From Erwinia sp. JUb26 (GTDB lineage Bacteria > Pseudomonadota > Gammaproteobacteria > Enterobacterales > Enterobacteriaceae), in the NCBI RefSeq assembly GCF_003751505.1, contig NZ_RJVB01000001.1:434001-498000 (forward strand): a stretch of 64,000 nucleotides of DNA, given 5' to 3'. Made by a program: the position numbers and the translations under genes. Position 1 is the stretch's first letter. The number at the start of each line of letters is the position of its first letter. Positions 1 to 8,163 of this stretch are shown in pieces. Below the pieces are notes generated by a model, which saw only the letters and a list, made by a program, of their open reading frames with translations, did no database searches and was not told the DNA's origin.

Positions 1-171
1 ACCGTCTATCCAGGCGAAGTGCCGCCCCGTTTGCCCGGCAGTGCCTTCTGGCAGCAGCAGGGATTCCATTTTGAGCAGTTCCGCCCGCAGGCGCTGGATA
101 TCGACAGGCCGCTGCCGCATATCCGTATGGATGCCGCGCTGGAATTTTTACTGGGAGATAAACTGCGATGA
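1..171 (+). CDS. ycjX: YcjX family ATP/GTP-binding protein, C-terminal end (partial)
   Basis: Only the last 56 codons are inside the window; the 5' part lies upstream. The frame reads [12 protein letters not shown] at the window edge and ends in [10 protein letters not shown] before a TGA at 169-171. This matches the C-terminus of YcjX (DUF463), a P-loop NTPase of the phage-shock/stress neighbourhood in enterobacteria. The stop codon overlaps the ycjF start (ATGA at 168-171), the usual ycjX-ycjF translational coupling. The physiological role of YcjX is not well defined; assignment rests on the C-terminal residues plus the following ycjF and tyrR. Confidence 0.9.
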   Translation, partial: TVYPGEVPPRLPGSAFWQQQGFHFEQFRPQALDIDRPLPHIRMDAALEFLLGDKLR

Positions 172-1223
172 CCACACCGATTAAACCGCGCGTGGATTTT
201 GCCGAGCCGCTGGCTAAAGAGCAGGCGACGATCCTGCGGCAGCAGCAGGAATTTGGCGAACAGCAGGACCGGTTCGTCGCCGTCGAACAGGACGTTGAGG
301 TGCAGGAAGAGAGCGCCGGTGAGCTGGCGGTGGAAGCCGCACTGCGGCCGAAACGCAGCCTGTGGCGCAAAATGGTCACCGCCGGGCTGGGCCTGTTTGG
401 CATCAGCGTGGTGGCGCAGGGCGTGCAGTGGACCCATCACGCGTGGATCGCCCAGGACTGGATCGCCCTGTCCGGCGGCGTGGCCGGCGGGCTGATCGTC
501 GCCGCCGGTGCCGGTTCACTGATCGTGGAATGGCGTAGGCTCTACCGCCTGCGCGAGCGGGCAACCGAGCGCGATATCGGCCGCGAGTTGCTGCATAGCC
601 ACGGAATGGGCAAAGGCCGCGGCTTCTGCGAGAAGCTGGCGCAGCAGGCCGGGCTGGACACTGGCAACCCGGCGTTACAGCGCTGGCAGGCCTCCCTGCA
701 CGAAACCCACAACGACAGCGAGGTGGTGGCGCTCTATGCCCGACTGGTGCAGCCTCAGCTGGATCGTCAGGCGCGGCGTGAGATCAGCCGCTGCGCCGCC
801 GAATCGACGCTGATGATCGCCGTCAGCCCGCTGGCGCTGGTGGATATGGCCTTTATCGCCTGGCGCAATCTGCGGCTGGTCAATCGCATTGCCCAGCTGT
901 ACGGCATTGAACTGGGCTACTTTAGCCGCCTGCGCCTGTTCAGGCTGGTGCTGCTGAATATTGCGTTTGCCGGGGCATCGGAACTGGTGCGGGAAGTGGG
1001 CATGGACTGGATGTCGCAGGATCTGGCCGCTCGCCTGTCGGCGCGTGCCGCACAGGGCATTGGTGCCGGGCTGCTGACCGCCCGCCTGGGGATCAAGGCG
1101 ATGGAACTTTGCCGCCCGCTGCCGTGGCTGGAAGATGATAAGCCGCGTCTGGGAGATTTCCGCCGCGAGCTGATAGGCCAGCTGAAAGACAGCCTGAAAC
1201 GCTCTCCCGAGCGTGAAAAATAA
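168..1223 (+). CDS. ycjF: UPF0283 inner-membrane protein YcjF
   Basis: This 351-residue protein matches enterobacterial YcjF (UPF0283/DUF697) in length and layout. A hydrophilic, Gln/Glu-rich N-terminus (about residues 1-65) precedes two adjacent hydrophobic segments at about 68-125 ([13 protein letters not shown] and a Gly/Ala-rich stretch), and a conserved DUF697 C-terminal region with [15 protein letters not shown] at about 210-225. It is an inner-membrane protein of unclear function. The start overlaps the ycjX stop by 4 nt, so the two are translationally coupled, and tyrR follows after a 113-bp gap that carries its own control site. Identification is firm; function is not known. Confidence 0.95.
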   Translation: MTTPIKPRVDFAEPLAKEQATILRQQQEFGEQQDRFVAVEQDVEVQEESAGELAVEAALRPKRSLWRKMVTAGLGLFGISVVAQGVQWTHHAWIAQDWIALSGGVAGGLIVAAGAGSLIVEWRRLYRLRERATERDIGRELLHSHGMGKGRGFCEKLAQQAGLDTGNPALQRWQASLHETHNDSEVVALYARLVQPQLDRQARREISRCAAESTLMIAVSPLALVDMAFIAWRNLRLVNRIAQLYGIELGYFSRLRLFRLVLLNIAFAGASELVREVGMDWMSQDLAARLSARAAQGIGAGLLTARLGIKAMELCRPLPWLEDDKPRLGDFRRELIGQLKDSLKRSPEREK

Positions 1224-1242
1224 CACGTCTGATTACAGTTGC

Positions 1243-1260
1243 TGTCAACTTTTCCTGACA
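1243..1260. promoter_or_regulatory. TyrR box upstream of tyrR (autoregulation)
   Basis: The 18-bp sequence TGTCAACTTTTCCTGACA fits the TyrR box TGTAAA-N6-TTTACA with three mismatches and keeps the invariant outer TGT and ACA. It lies 77 bp before the tyrR start codon. A weak sigma-70 pair (TTCTGA at 1267-1272, TATTAT at 1290-1295, 17-bp spacer) lies just downstream, so bound TyrR would sit at the promoter. E. coli tyrR is known to be autorepressed through such boxes. Sequence match is seen; function is inferred. Confidence 0.7.
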
Positions 1261-1336
1261 GAATACTTCTGAGATGCCGTGGGATAGCGTATTATTGTGA
1301 CAGTGCCGGACACCGCAACAATAAGGGTTAACATCC

Positions 1337-2902
1337 ATGCGTCTCGAAGTATTTTGCCAGGACCGAATTGGTCTGACCCGTGAACTGCTGGATCTGCTGG
1401 TAGAACGCAGCATCGATCTGCGTGGTATCGAAATTGCCGCCATCGGCCGCATCTACCTGAATTTTTCCACCATCAGCTTTGAACAGTTCAGTCAGCTGAT
1501 GGCGGAAATTCGCCGTATTCCCGGCGTGACCGACGTGCGTACGGTCACCTTTCTGCCGTCCGAACGTGAGCATCGCGCACTCAGTGCGCTGCTTGTAGCC
1601 CTCCCGGAGCCGGTATTCTCCATAGATTTAAAAAGCAAAGTTGAACTCGCGAACCCGGCGGCGCAGTCGTTATTCGACCTCAATGAAGAGAAAATGCGCA
1701 ACTACAGCGCGGGCGCGCTGATCCCCGGATTTAATTTCCAGCGCTGGCTGGAAAGCGATCGCATTGAACCGCAGGCGCACCACGTGGTGCTGCAGGGGCG
1801 AGACTTCCTGATGGAAGTGACGCCGATCTATGCACGCGACGAAGAGAATAACGCCACCACGCCTGCCGGTGCGGTGGTGCTGCTGAAATCCACCGCCCGC
1901 ATGGGCCAGCAGCTGCAAAACCTGGCGGTCAACGATGACAGCGATTTCCAGCACATCGTGGCCGTCAGCAGCAAAATGCGTTCGGTCGTCGATCAGGCTC
2001 GCAAGCTGGCGATGCTGGACGCGCCGCTGCTCATCGTCGGTGATACCGGCACCGGCAAGGATATGCTGGCCCGCGCCTGCCATCTGCGCAGCGCACGCGG
2101 TAAAAAGCCGTTCCTGGCGCTGAACTGCGCGTCGCTGCCGGACGATGTGGCCGAAAGCGAGCTGTTTGGTCATGCGGCCGGCGCCTATCCGAACGCGCTG
2201 GAAGGGAAAAAAGGCTTCTTCGAGCAGGCCAGCGGCGGCTCGGTGCTGCTGGACGAAATCGGCGAAATGTCGCCGCGTATGCAAACCAAGCTGCTGCGCT
2301 TCCTCAACGACGGTACCTTCCGCCGGGTGGGGGAAGAGCATGAGGTCCACGTGGACGTGCGGGTGATATGCGCGACCCAGCGTAACCTGATGGAGCTGGT
2401 GCAGCGCGGGGAATTCCGTGAGGATCTGTTTTACCGGCTGAACGTGCTGACGCTGAATCTGCCGCCGCTGCGCGATCGCCCGCAGGATATCCTGCCGCTG
2501 ACCGAAATGTTCGTGGCGCGCTTTGCCGACGAGCAGGGGATGGCGAGGCCGAAACTGTCGCCGCAGCTGAACGGGTTCCTCACGCGCTACACCTGGCCGG
2601 GCAATGTGCGCCAGTTGAAAAACGCGTTATATCGCGCCCTGGCCCAGCTGGAAGGCCATGAGCTGCGGCCGCAGGATATCGCACTGCCCGAGTATGCGCT
2701 GGAGATGCCGCTGGGCGATGACGCGATTGAAGGCTCGCTGGATGAAATTACCAGCCGCTTTGAGCGTTCGGTGCTGACCCGTCTTTATCTTTCCTATCCC
2801 AGCACGCGTAAGCTGGCGAAAAGGCTGGGCGTATCGCACACCGCGATTGCCAATAAGCTGCGTGAATATGGCCTGAGCCAGAAGAAAACGGACGTCGAGT
2901 AG
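1337..2902 (+). CDS. tyrR: Transcriptional regulator TyrR
   Basis: TyrR represses or activates genes for aromatic amino acid synthesis and transport in response to tyrosine, phenylalanine or tryptophan plus ATP. The 521 residues (E. coli 513) show the full family layout: an ACT domain at 1-75 (MRLEVFCQDRIGLTRE), a PAS domain at about 80-190, an NtrC-type AAA domain with Walker A GDTGTGKD near 235 and a GNVRQLKN motif near 425, and a C-terminal helix-turn-helix (TRKLAKRLGVSHTAIANKL). As in other TyrR proteins the sigma-54 contact motif GAFTGA is replaced (GHAAGAY), so it works with sigma-70 polymerase. It is transcribed alone between ycjF and the convergent tpx. Confidence 0.97.
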   Translation: MRLEVFCQDRIGLTRELLDLLVERSIDLRGIEIAAIGRIYLNFSTISFEQFSQLMAEIRRIPGVTDVRTVTFLPSEREHRALSALLVALPEPVFSIDLKSKVELANPAAQSLFDLNEEKMRNYSAGALIPGFNFQRWLESDRIEPQAHHVVLQGRDFLMEVTPIYARDEENNATTPAGAVVLLKSTARMGQQLQNLAVNDDSDFQHIVAVSSKMRSVVDQARKLAMLDAPLLIVGDTGTGKDMLARACHLRSARGKKPFLALNCASLPDDVAESELFGHAAGAYPNALEGKKGFFEQASGGSVLLDEIGEMSPRMQTKLLRFLNDGTFRRVGEEHEVHVDVRVICATQRNLMELVQRGEFREDLFYRLNVLTLNLPPLRDRPQDILPLTEMFVARFADEQGMARPKLSPQLNGFLTRYTWPGNVRQLKNALYRALAQLEGHELRPQDIALPEYALEMPLGDDAIEGSLDEITSRFERSVLTRLYLSYPSTRKLAKRLGVSHTAIANKLREYGLSQKKTDVE

Positions 2903-2918
2903 TCGGGGAACGACAGAA

Positions 2919-2938
2919 GGCCAGCCGGGCGGCTGGCC
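2919..2938. terminator. Hairpin between convergent tyrR and tpx
   Basis: GGCCAGCC-GGGC-GGCTGGCC forms a perfect 8-bp stem in the 46-bp gap between the tyrR stop (2902) and the tpx stop (2949). There is no long T tract on either side, so it may act as a bidirectional, weakly intrinsic or Rho-assisted terminator. Confidence 0.6.
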
Positions 2939-2948
2939 TGCAACAAAA

Positions 2949-3452
2949 TTACTTCAGTGCAGCCAGGGCCGCATCGTAGTTCGGCTCGGTGGTGATTTCA
3001 TTCACCAGCTCGCTGTACAGCACGTTGTCCTGCTCATCCAGCACCACGACCGCACGGGCAGTCAGACCGGCCAGCGGACCTTCAGCAATCGCCACGCCGT
3101 AGTCTTTCTTGAACTCGCCGCCGCGCAGGGTGGACAGGGTCACCACGTTGCTCAGGCCGTCAGAACCGCAGAAACGCGACTGAGCAAACGGCAGATCGGC
3201 AGAAATGCACAGCACCACGGTGTTGTCCAGGTCGTTAGCCAGCTGGTTGAATTTACGTACTGACGCCGCGCAAACGCCGGTATCAATACTTGGGAAGATA
3301 TTCAGCACCTTACGTTTACCTGCGTACTGCGAAAGAGAGACATCAGCGAGGTCTTTCGCGACCAGGGTAAAGGGTTTCGCGCTCTGGCCAGGACCAGGGA
3401 TCTGGCCGTCAACGGAAACCGGGTTACCCTGAAAATGTACGGTCTGAGACAT
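2949..3452 (-). CDS. tpx: Thiol peroxidase Tpx
   Basis: Tpx is an atypical 2-Cys peroxiredoxin that reduces alkyl hydroperoxides and H2O2 using thioredoxin. The 167-residue length is typical of the family. The peroxidatic cysteine is in [16 protein letters not shown] (about residue 61, with the preceding Thr of the PxxxT/SxxC active site), and the resolving cysteine is in SRFCGSDGL (about 94). It is convergent with tyrR and divergent from ycjG. The E. coli order tyrR-tpx-ycjG is preserved. Confidence 0.97.
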   Translation of the reverse strand: MSQTVHFQGNPVSVDGQIPGPGQSAKPFTLVAKDLADVSLSQYAGKRKVLNIFPSIDTGVCAASVRKFNQLANDLDNTVVLCISADLPFAQSRFCGSDGLSNVVTLSTLRGGEFKKDYGVAIAEGPLAGLTARAVVVLDEQDNVLYSELVNEITTEPNYDAALAALK

Positions 3453-3569
3453 AGACTATCCTTTTAATGTTAATGGTGTTTAAACGCTTTCAGTGTATGT
3501 CATGCTGAAGCGATGAGACAGTAAAAAACGATAACAAATTAAAAGCCCAGGGCGTGTAAGGACATGAGC

Positions 3570-4553
3570 ATGAGAGCAGTTAAGGTCTATCCGGAGAGCT
3601 GGCCGTTGCATACGCCGTTCGTCATCGCGCGCGGCAGCCGCAATGAAGTGGGCGTGGTGGTGGTTGAGCTGGAAGCGCAGGGGGTTAACGTGCAGGGCGA
3701 GTGCTCGCCCTATGCGCGCTACGGCGAGAGTGAAGCGTCGGTGCTGGCGCTGATTAGCGGCATCATTCCGCAAATTGAACAGGGCATGAGCCGCGAGCAG
3801 CTCCAGCAGGTGCTGCCCGCGGGCGCGGCGCGCAACGCTGTCGACAGCGCGCTGTGGCAGCTGGAGTCGCGGCTGACCCACCGCAGTCTTTGGCAACTGG
3901 CCGAAGAGCAGGCGCCTGCGGTGATTGATATGGCGCAAACCGTCAGCATTGATGTGCCGGAGATGATGGCCAGCAGCGCGCTGGCGCTGTGGGAGAACGG
4001 CGCGAAGCTGTTAAAAATTAAGCTGGATAACCATCTGATCGCCGAAAGGCTGGTGGCGATCCGCGCGGCGGTTCCCGAAGCGACGCTGATTATTGATGCC
4101 AACGAATCCTGGCACGCCGAAGGCCTGGCGGCGCGCTGCCAGCTGCTGGCCGATCTCGGCGTGGCGATGCTGGAGCAGCCGCTGCCCGCCGGGGAAGACG
4201 CCGCGCTGGAAAACTTTATCCACCCGCTGCCAATCTGTGCCGATGAGAGCTGCCACACGCGCGCAGATTTGCCGGGGCTGCGCGGCCGCTACGAGATGGT
4301 GAATATCAAGCTGGATAAAACCGGCGGCCTGACCGAAGCGCTGGCGCTGGCGGCGGACGCGCGCACGCAGGGCTTTGCAATCATGCTCGGCTGTATGCTC
4401 TGCACCTCACGCGCTATCCGTGCCGCGCTGCCGCTGGCACCAAAAGCGCGATTTGTTGACCTCGACGGCCCGACGTGGCTGGCGGTGGATGCGGAGCCCG
4501 CGCTGCCGTTCAGCTGCGGGCGCATCGAACTGTCACGGGTGCCAGCGAAGTAG
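3570..4553 (+). CDS. ycjG: L-Ala-D/L-Glu epimerase YcjG
   Basis: YcjG epimerises L-Ala-D-Glu to L-Ala-L-Glu so that the murein dipeptide can be degraded; it belongs to the enolase superfamily (muconate-lactonizing subgroup). Visible motifs are KLLKIKLDNH (catalytic Lys pair near 150), IIDANE, ADESCH and KLDKTGG (Lys near 247), which supply the metal ligands and second base. Two in-frame ATGs exist at 3564 and 3570. The AAGGA at 3558-3562 is one base from the first and seven from the second, and the shorter form gives the family N-terminus MRAVKVYPESWPL, so 3570 is chosen (327 residues). The 3' end overlaps mpaA by 21 bp on the opposite strand. Confidence 0.95.
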   Translation: MRAVKVYPESWPLHTPFVIARGSRNEVGVVVVELEAQGVNVQGECSPYARYGESEASVLALISGIIPQIEQGMSREQLQQVLPAGAARNAVDSALWQLESRLTHRSLWQLAEEQAPAVIDMAQTVSIDVPEMMASSALALWENGAKLLKIKLDNHLIAERLVAIRAAVPEATLIIDANESWHAEGLAARCQLLADLGVAMLEQPLPAGEDAALENFIHPLPICADESCHTRADLPGLRGRYEMVNIKLDKTGGLTEALALAADARTQGFAIMLGCMLCTSRAIRAALPLAPKARFVDLDGPTWLAVDAEPALPFSCGRIELSRVPAK

Positions 4554-5240
4554 CGCCACCATCGCCGCCAGATAGCGTTCGGTGGCTTCATCGGCTGAAA
4601 TGGGCGGCAGCTCGGCGGTAATGCAGGGCAGGTTAAGATCGGCGCACCAGCTGCCAAACGAACCTGGCGTGGCGTAGCCGACGCTGGTTACCAGCGGCAG
4701 TGCGGTCTGCTCCGCCAGCCAGTGCCCCAGCGGGCTTTCATGCGGATCTTCAATGCAGGCCAGCGGTTCGTGGAAGGTGACGATCCACTGCGGCTTAAGC
4801 TGGTGGATCAGCTGGCACAGCGCCTGCGTTTCCGGCTCGGAACCGGCGCGATCGCCGGTAGAAAGCAGCACGTCCCGCTCCGCCGCCGCGCTGTTCCAGC
4901 GATAGACCGTATCGCCATTCTTCCAGTTGGCCGCCGGGAAATTGCGGTTAAGATCCACGCCGTTGGCATTGGCACGCAGCCCCAGCTGGCAGCCGTCCGG
5001 ATTTACCGCCAGCACCACGTGATGGCGGCGGTGCTGGTCCTGTAATGAACGCATGGCGCAGGAAAGGGTGACCACGGCGGCGGTTTCGTCGCCGTGAGTG
5101 CCGGCAAGGATTAACCCGCTCTCCTCATCGGCGGCGGGAGCCGGGAACCACAGCAGCGGCGCGCCGAGCAGAGACTGACCGTACTGTTTTCCGTTGGTGT
5201 CCAGGCGGCCGCGCAGCGGGCGGGGATGAAGTAACGACAT
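4533..5240 (-). CDS. mpaA: Murein tripeptide amidase MpaA
   Basis: MpaA is a cytoplasmic zinc carboxypeptidase (M14 family) that removes meso-diaminopimelate from the murein tripeptide L-Ala-D-Glu-Dap, feeding YcjG. The 235-residue sequence has the zinc motif HGDE (about 50-53), NPDGCQLGLRANANGVDLNRN around 80-100 with the substrate-binding Asn-Arg, and TFHEP near 156 for the third zinc ligand. It is convergent with ycjG, overlapping by 21 bp, and divergent from mppA. The three neighbours form a complete uptake and breakdown route for murein peptide. Confidence 0.95.
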   Translation of the reverse strand: MSLLHPRPLRGRLDTNGKQYGQSLLGAPLLWFPAPAADEESGLILAGTHGDETAAVVTLSCAMRSLQDQHRRHHVVLAVNPDGCQLGLRANANGVDLNRNFPAANWKNGDTVYRWNSAAAERDVLLSTGDRAGSEPETQALCQLIHQLKPQWIVTFHEPLACIEDPHESPLGHWLAEQTALPLVTSVGYATPGSFGSWCADLNLPCITAELPPISADEATERYLAAMVALLRWHP

Positions 5241-5447
5241 ATTCGGCTCCAGAAAAAGTGCTCAAGGCAGACACTATACTCAAATCAGCGTAGCAGAGCG
5301 CTGGCCGCAGGCGGTAAAAGAAAAAAGTGAGGCTTTTAACACAGCCCGTTGAAAAATATGCCTGTTCCACGACAAACTGCGCTACAGTTTCTGCAATATT
5401 TCAGACCCGCCGCTTATCATCTGCTGCTGACAGCTAAGGATGTCTTA

Positions 5448-7067
5448 ATGAAGAAGGCTTTTTCTGTTCCCGCGCTCGCCGTGCTGGCGCTGTGTATTTC
5501 CTCTGCCGCACGCGCTGCCGATGTGCCGCCAGGCGCCCAGCTGGCGGCCAGCCAGGAAATCGTACGCCATATCAAAGATGAACCGGCCTCGCTGGATCCG
5601 GTGAAGGCCGTCGGCCTGCCGGAAATCCCGGTGATCCGCGATCTGTTTGAAGGGCTGACCAATCAGGATGCCAGCGGCAAAATCATTCCCGGCGTCGCCA
5701 CCGGCTGGCAAAGCAACGATAACAAAACCTGGATTTTTACCCTGCGTAAGGATGCCCGCTGGTCCAACGGCGATCCGGTCACCGCCGACGACTTCGTATA
5801 CAGCTGGCAGCGTCTGGTCGATCCGAAAAACACCTCGACCTTCGCGTGGTTTGCCGAACTGGCGGGCATTGAAAACGCCGGAGCGATTGTGAAAGGGACG
5901 ATGACGCCGGACAAACTGGGGGTGACGGCAACCGACGCCACCCACCTGAAAGTGACGCTGGATAAACCGGTGCCGTATTTTGTCAGCCTGACCGCCAACT
6001 TCAGCCTGTTCCCGGTGCCGAAAAAAGTCGTCGAGCAGTTTGGCGACCAGTGGACGCGCCCCGGCAATCTGGTCGGCAACGGGGCGTATCAGCTCGAAAG
6101 CCGCGTGGTGAACGAAAAGCTGGTGCTGGTGCGCAACCCGAACTACTGGGATAACGCGCACTCGGTGCTGAACAAAGTGACCTTTGTGCCGATCAGTGAA
6201 GAGTCGAGCGCCACTAAACGCTACCGTGCCGGGGATATCGATATCACCGAATCCTTCCCGAAAGAGCTGTACGGCCTGCTGAAAAAACAGCTGCCGGGCG
6301 AGGTGTATACCCCGGACCAGCTCGGTACCTACTATTACGCCTTCAACACCCAGAAGGGACCGACGGCCGACGTGCGGGTGCGTCAGGCGCTTTCGTGGAG
6401 CATCGATCGTAAAATCATCGCCGAAAAGGTGCTGGGCACCGGGGAAAAACCGGCCTGGCACTTCACGCCGGACGTGACCGCCGGGTTTACGCCGAAGGAA
6501 AGTTTCCTGCAGCAGCACAGCCAGGCCGATCTCAACGCGCAGGCAAAATCCCTGCTGGCGGCGGCGGGTTACGGCCCGTCTAAGCCGCTGGACCTGACCC
6601 TGCTGTATAACTCATCGGAAACGCACCAGAAAATCGCTATCGCCGTGGCGTCGATGTGGAAGAAAAATCTGGGGGTCAACGTTAAGCTGCAAAACCAGGA
6701 GTGGAAAACCTACATCGACAGCCGCAATAGTGGCAACTTCGATATTATCCGTGCCTCCTGGGTCGGGGATTATAATGAGCCGTCCACGTTCCTCAGCCTG
6801 CTGACCTCGTCCCACAGCGGCAATATCGCCCGCTTTAAAAGCCCGGAATACGATGCGCTGATGGATCAGGCCAGCCGGGAAACCAGTACGAAAGCGCGCA
6901 ACGACGACTATAACCGCGCCGAGCAGATGATCGCGGAGCGCGCGCCGATTGCACCGATTTATCAGTACACCAACGGCCGACTGATCAAACCGTACGTGAA
7001 GGGCTACCCGATTACCAACCCCGAAGACGTTGCCTACAGCCGGACGATGTATATTCTGAAGCACTAG
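5448..7067 (+). CDS. mppA: Murein tripeptide-binding periplasmic protein MppA
   Basis: MppA is the periplasmic receptor that brings L-Ala-D-Glu-Dap to the oligopeptide ABC transporter (OppBCDF). It is an SBP family 5 protein (OppA-like). The frame is open from 5349 but the start at 5448 is preferred: it has a TAAGGA site 7 bp upstream and begins with a Sec signal peptide (MKKAFSVPALAVLALC, cleavage after ARA at about 22). The mature part begins with the family signature RHIKDEPASLDPVKA and ends SRTMYILKH. The 539-residue length is close to E. coli MppA (537). It lies next to mpaA and ycjG, which process its ligand. Confidence 0.96.
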   Translation: MKKAFSVPALAVLALCISSAARAADVPPGAQLAASQEIVRHIKDEPASLDPVKAVGLPEIPVIRDLFEGLTNQDASGKIIPGVATGWQSNDNKTWIFTLRKDARWSNGDPVTADDFVYSWQRLVDPKNTSTFAWFAELAGIENAGAIVKGTMTPDKLGVTATDATHLKVTLDKPVPYFVSLTANFSLFPVPKKVVEQFGDQWTRPGNLVGNGAYQLESRVVNEKLVLVRNPNYWDNAHSVLNKVTFVPISEESSATKRYRAGDIDITESFPKELYGLLKKQLPGEVYTPDQLGTYYYAFNTQKGPTADVRVRQALSWSIDRKIIAEKVLGTGEKPAWHFTPDVTAGFTPKESFLQQHSQADLNAQAKSLLAAAGYGPSKPLDLTLLYNSSETHQKIAIAVASMWKKNLGVNVKLQNQEWKTYIDSRNSGNFDIIRASWVGDYNEPSTFLSLLTSSHSGNIARFKSPEYDALMDQASRETSTKARNDDYNRAEQMIAERAPIAPIYQYTNGRLIKPYVKGYPITNPEDVAYSRTMYILKH

Positions 7068-7114
7068 TGATTAACCAGCCTTCAAAGACGATCGGCAGCG
7101 ATTAAGAAATACAG

Positions 7115-7144
7115 AGGCCATCAGCATTTGCTGGTGGCCTTTCT
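7115..7144 (+). terminator. Rho-independent terminator after mppA
   Basis: AGGCCA-TCAGC-ATTT-GCTGG-TGGCCT forms a long stem with a four-base loop ending at 7140, followed by TTTCT. It lies 48 bp after the mppA stop. Confidence 0.85.
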
Positions 7145-7335
7145 CGTAGATTTTGTCTCGTGGTGGGCAAGAAACGTTTTTCAACATATGAACTTTGCCG
7201 GATGGCCTTAAATACAGCCGTAGGCATCATTCGGTTGGTCGCTGTAACGGCGGGTAACAGATCACTGGTATCGGAATGTCAGGTGAGATGAATACGTGGT
7301 GCCGGGCAGGGGCTTTAACTTTGACGGGGTTATTT

Positions 7336-7563
7336 TCAAAACGCTTTTTCCATTCCCGCCTGCTTCAAAATACCATTTGCAGTATGTTTTGAAACGATAG
7401 TGAACGGCACAGAGAATTTTTTCTGTGTAACAGGGCTGTACCATATTTCATGGCTACCCTTGCCCTTGCCCTTGCCCTTGCCCTTGCCCTTGCCCTGCCG
7501 GTCTAAGAAACACCCGGCAGCCGACAGCAGTTCCGTTAGCTTTGGATACAGTCCCGTTCCCAT
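7336..7563 (-). CDS. HicA family toxin carrying a Gly-Lys repeat expansion
   Basis: The 75-residue protein fits the HicA mRNA-interferase fold: an N-terminal helix (PKLTELLSAAGCFLDRQ), then the GKGSHEIWYSP strand with the candidate catalytic His, a second strand (KKFSVPFTI) and a C-terminal helix (ANGILKQAGMEKAF). It starts 3 bp after the stop of the upstream DUF1902 gene, the arrangement of HicB/DUF1902-HicA pairs. Odd: the single GKG normally before the catalytic GSH is expanded to six Gly-Lys pairs by a CCCTTG microsatellite. Repeat changes stay in frame, so toxin activity could be tuned or lost rather than frameshifted. Family call is from residue patterns; activity is untested. Confidence 0.75.
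   Translation of the reverse strand: MGTGLYPKLTELLSAAGCFLDRQGKGKGKGKGKGKGSHEIWYSPVTQKKFSVPFTIVSKHTANGILKQAGMEKAF
7457..7496. repeat. Hexanucleotide tandem repeat (CCCTTG, six full copies) inside hicA
   Basis: Six perfect CCCTTG units run from 7457 to 7492 and a degenerate partial copy follows. On the coding (minus) strand each unit encodes Gly-Lys, giving a GKGKGK run just before the GSH motif of the HicA toxin. Such tracts change length by slipped-strand mispairing; a 6-bp unit keeps the reading frame. Confidence 0.95.
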
Positions 7564-7566
7564 TGT

Positions 7567-7824
7567 TCAGAGGGCGATTCTTTCCGAATAAGATTGTTGA
7601 TGATTGAACGAAAGGCGGAGATGCTCAGGATTTTCGCCAAGACCGTTCATCTGATAAAGATCGGGCGCAATATCCCATACACGCTGGGTCAACTCTTCAT
7701 ACGTGGATGCCTCGGTAACCAGACCGAGTTCTTCACACTCTGCCACCCAGACGCCTTCATCTGCATCGTGAGAGACATTGACGTTGAATGATTGAGGAAA
7801 TTTGATGATAGATGCAATTTTCAT
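7567..7824 (-). CDS. DUF1902 (HicB-like) antitoxin
   Basis: The 85-residue protein has the HicB-like/DUF1902 pattern VSHDADEGVWVAECEELGLVTEASTYEEL followed by an acidic helix (WDIAPDLYQMNGLGE). These proteins fold like a partial HicB and neutralise an adjacent HicA. The start at 7824 has a strong GGAGG 6 bp upstream; the frame is open further upstream but with no ribosome site. The stop is 3 bp from the hicA start, so the pair is one operon with antitoxin first. A 32-bp palindrome 58 bp upstream is a likely autoregulatory operator. Confidence 0.75.
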   Translation of the reverse strand: MKIASIIKFPQSFNVNVSHDADEGVWVAECEELGLVTEASTYEELTQRVWDIAPDLYQMNGLGENPEHLRLSFNHQQSYSERIAL

Positions 7825-7881
7825 TTGAAACCTCCAGTGCCCTGTCAGAATAGATCCTGCAAAGAACATTGGGTAGAAGTC

Positions 7882-7913
7882 GGTTAGTAACGCCCTGCAG
7901 GGTGTTACTAACC
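7882..7913. promoter_or_regulatory. 32-bp palindrome upstream of the DUF1902-hicA operon
   Basis: GGTTAGTAAC and GTTACTAACC are perfect inverted arms around the self-complementary centre CCCTGCAGGG. A further outer pair (GGGTA at 7871-7875, TACCC at 7923-7927) extends the symmetry. The position, 58 bp upstream of the antitoxin start, suits an operator for the toxin-antitoxin complex. Symmetry is seen; function is inferred. Confidence 0.6.
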
Positions 7914-8081
7914 TGGTAATAGTACCCAAAAATGGGCAAATCGCAAGTACGGTGAAGCTTCACCCGATTGACGTGCAAACACACTTACGATTCAATACCG
8001 AACCGGTAAATCGGGAGTTACATCACAATTCGGTCGCCAGGGACTTGAGACTGGCTATCTATCCATTATCGTAGCTGAATT

Positions 8082-8147
8082 GGATTGTTACTGTAATCAT
8101 ACAGGCAAAACCTGATTGTCGGATTCTCCGGCGGTCGGGTTTTTTTG
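8082..8147 (+). promoter_or_regulatory. RAT antiterminator site and overlapping terminator before the BglG-type gene
   Basis: GGATTGTTACTG followed by AGGCAAAACCT (8082-8113) is the ribonucleic antiterminator (RAT) recognised by BglG/LicT proteins. Its 3' part overlaps a terminator (AACCTGA at 8109-8115 pairing with TCGGGTT at 8135-8141, then a T tract to 8146). Binding of the dephosphorylated antiterminator would block the terminator, so the regulator controls its own synthesis. A candidate promoter (TTGAGA 8045-8050, TATCGT 8067-8072) lies just upstream. Confidence 0.9.
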
Positions 8148-8163
8148 TTTTTCGGGCCGGGAA

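Noticed and set aside
8116..8163. Upstream in-frame start for the BglG-type antiterminator
   Set aside because: The ATG lies within the terminator hairpin of the RAT switch; the family N-terminus begins at 8164.
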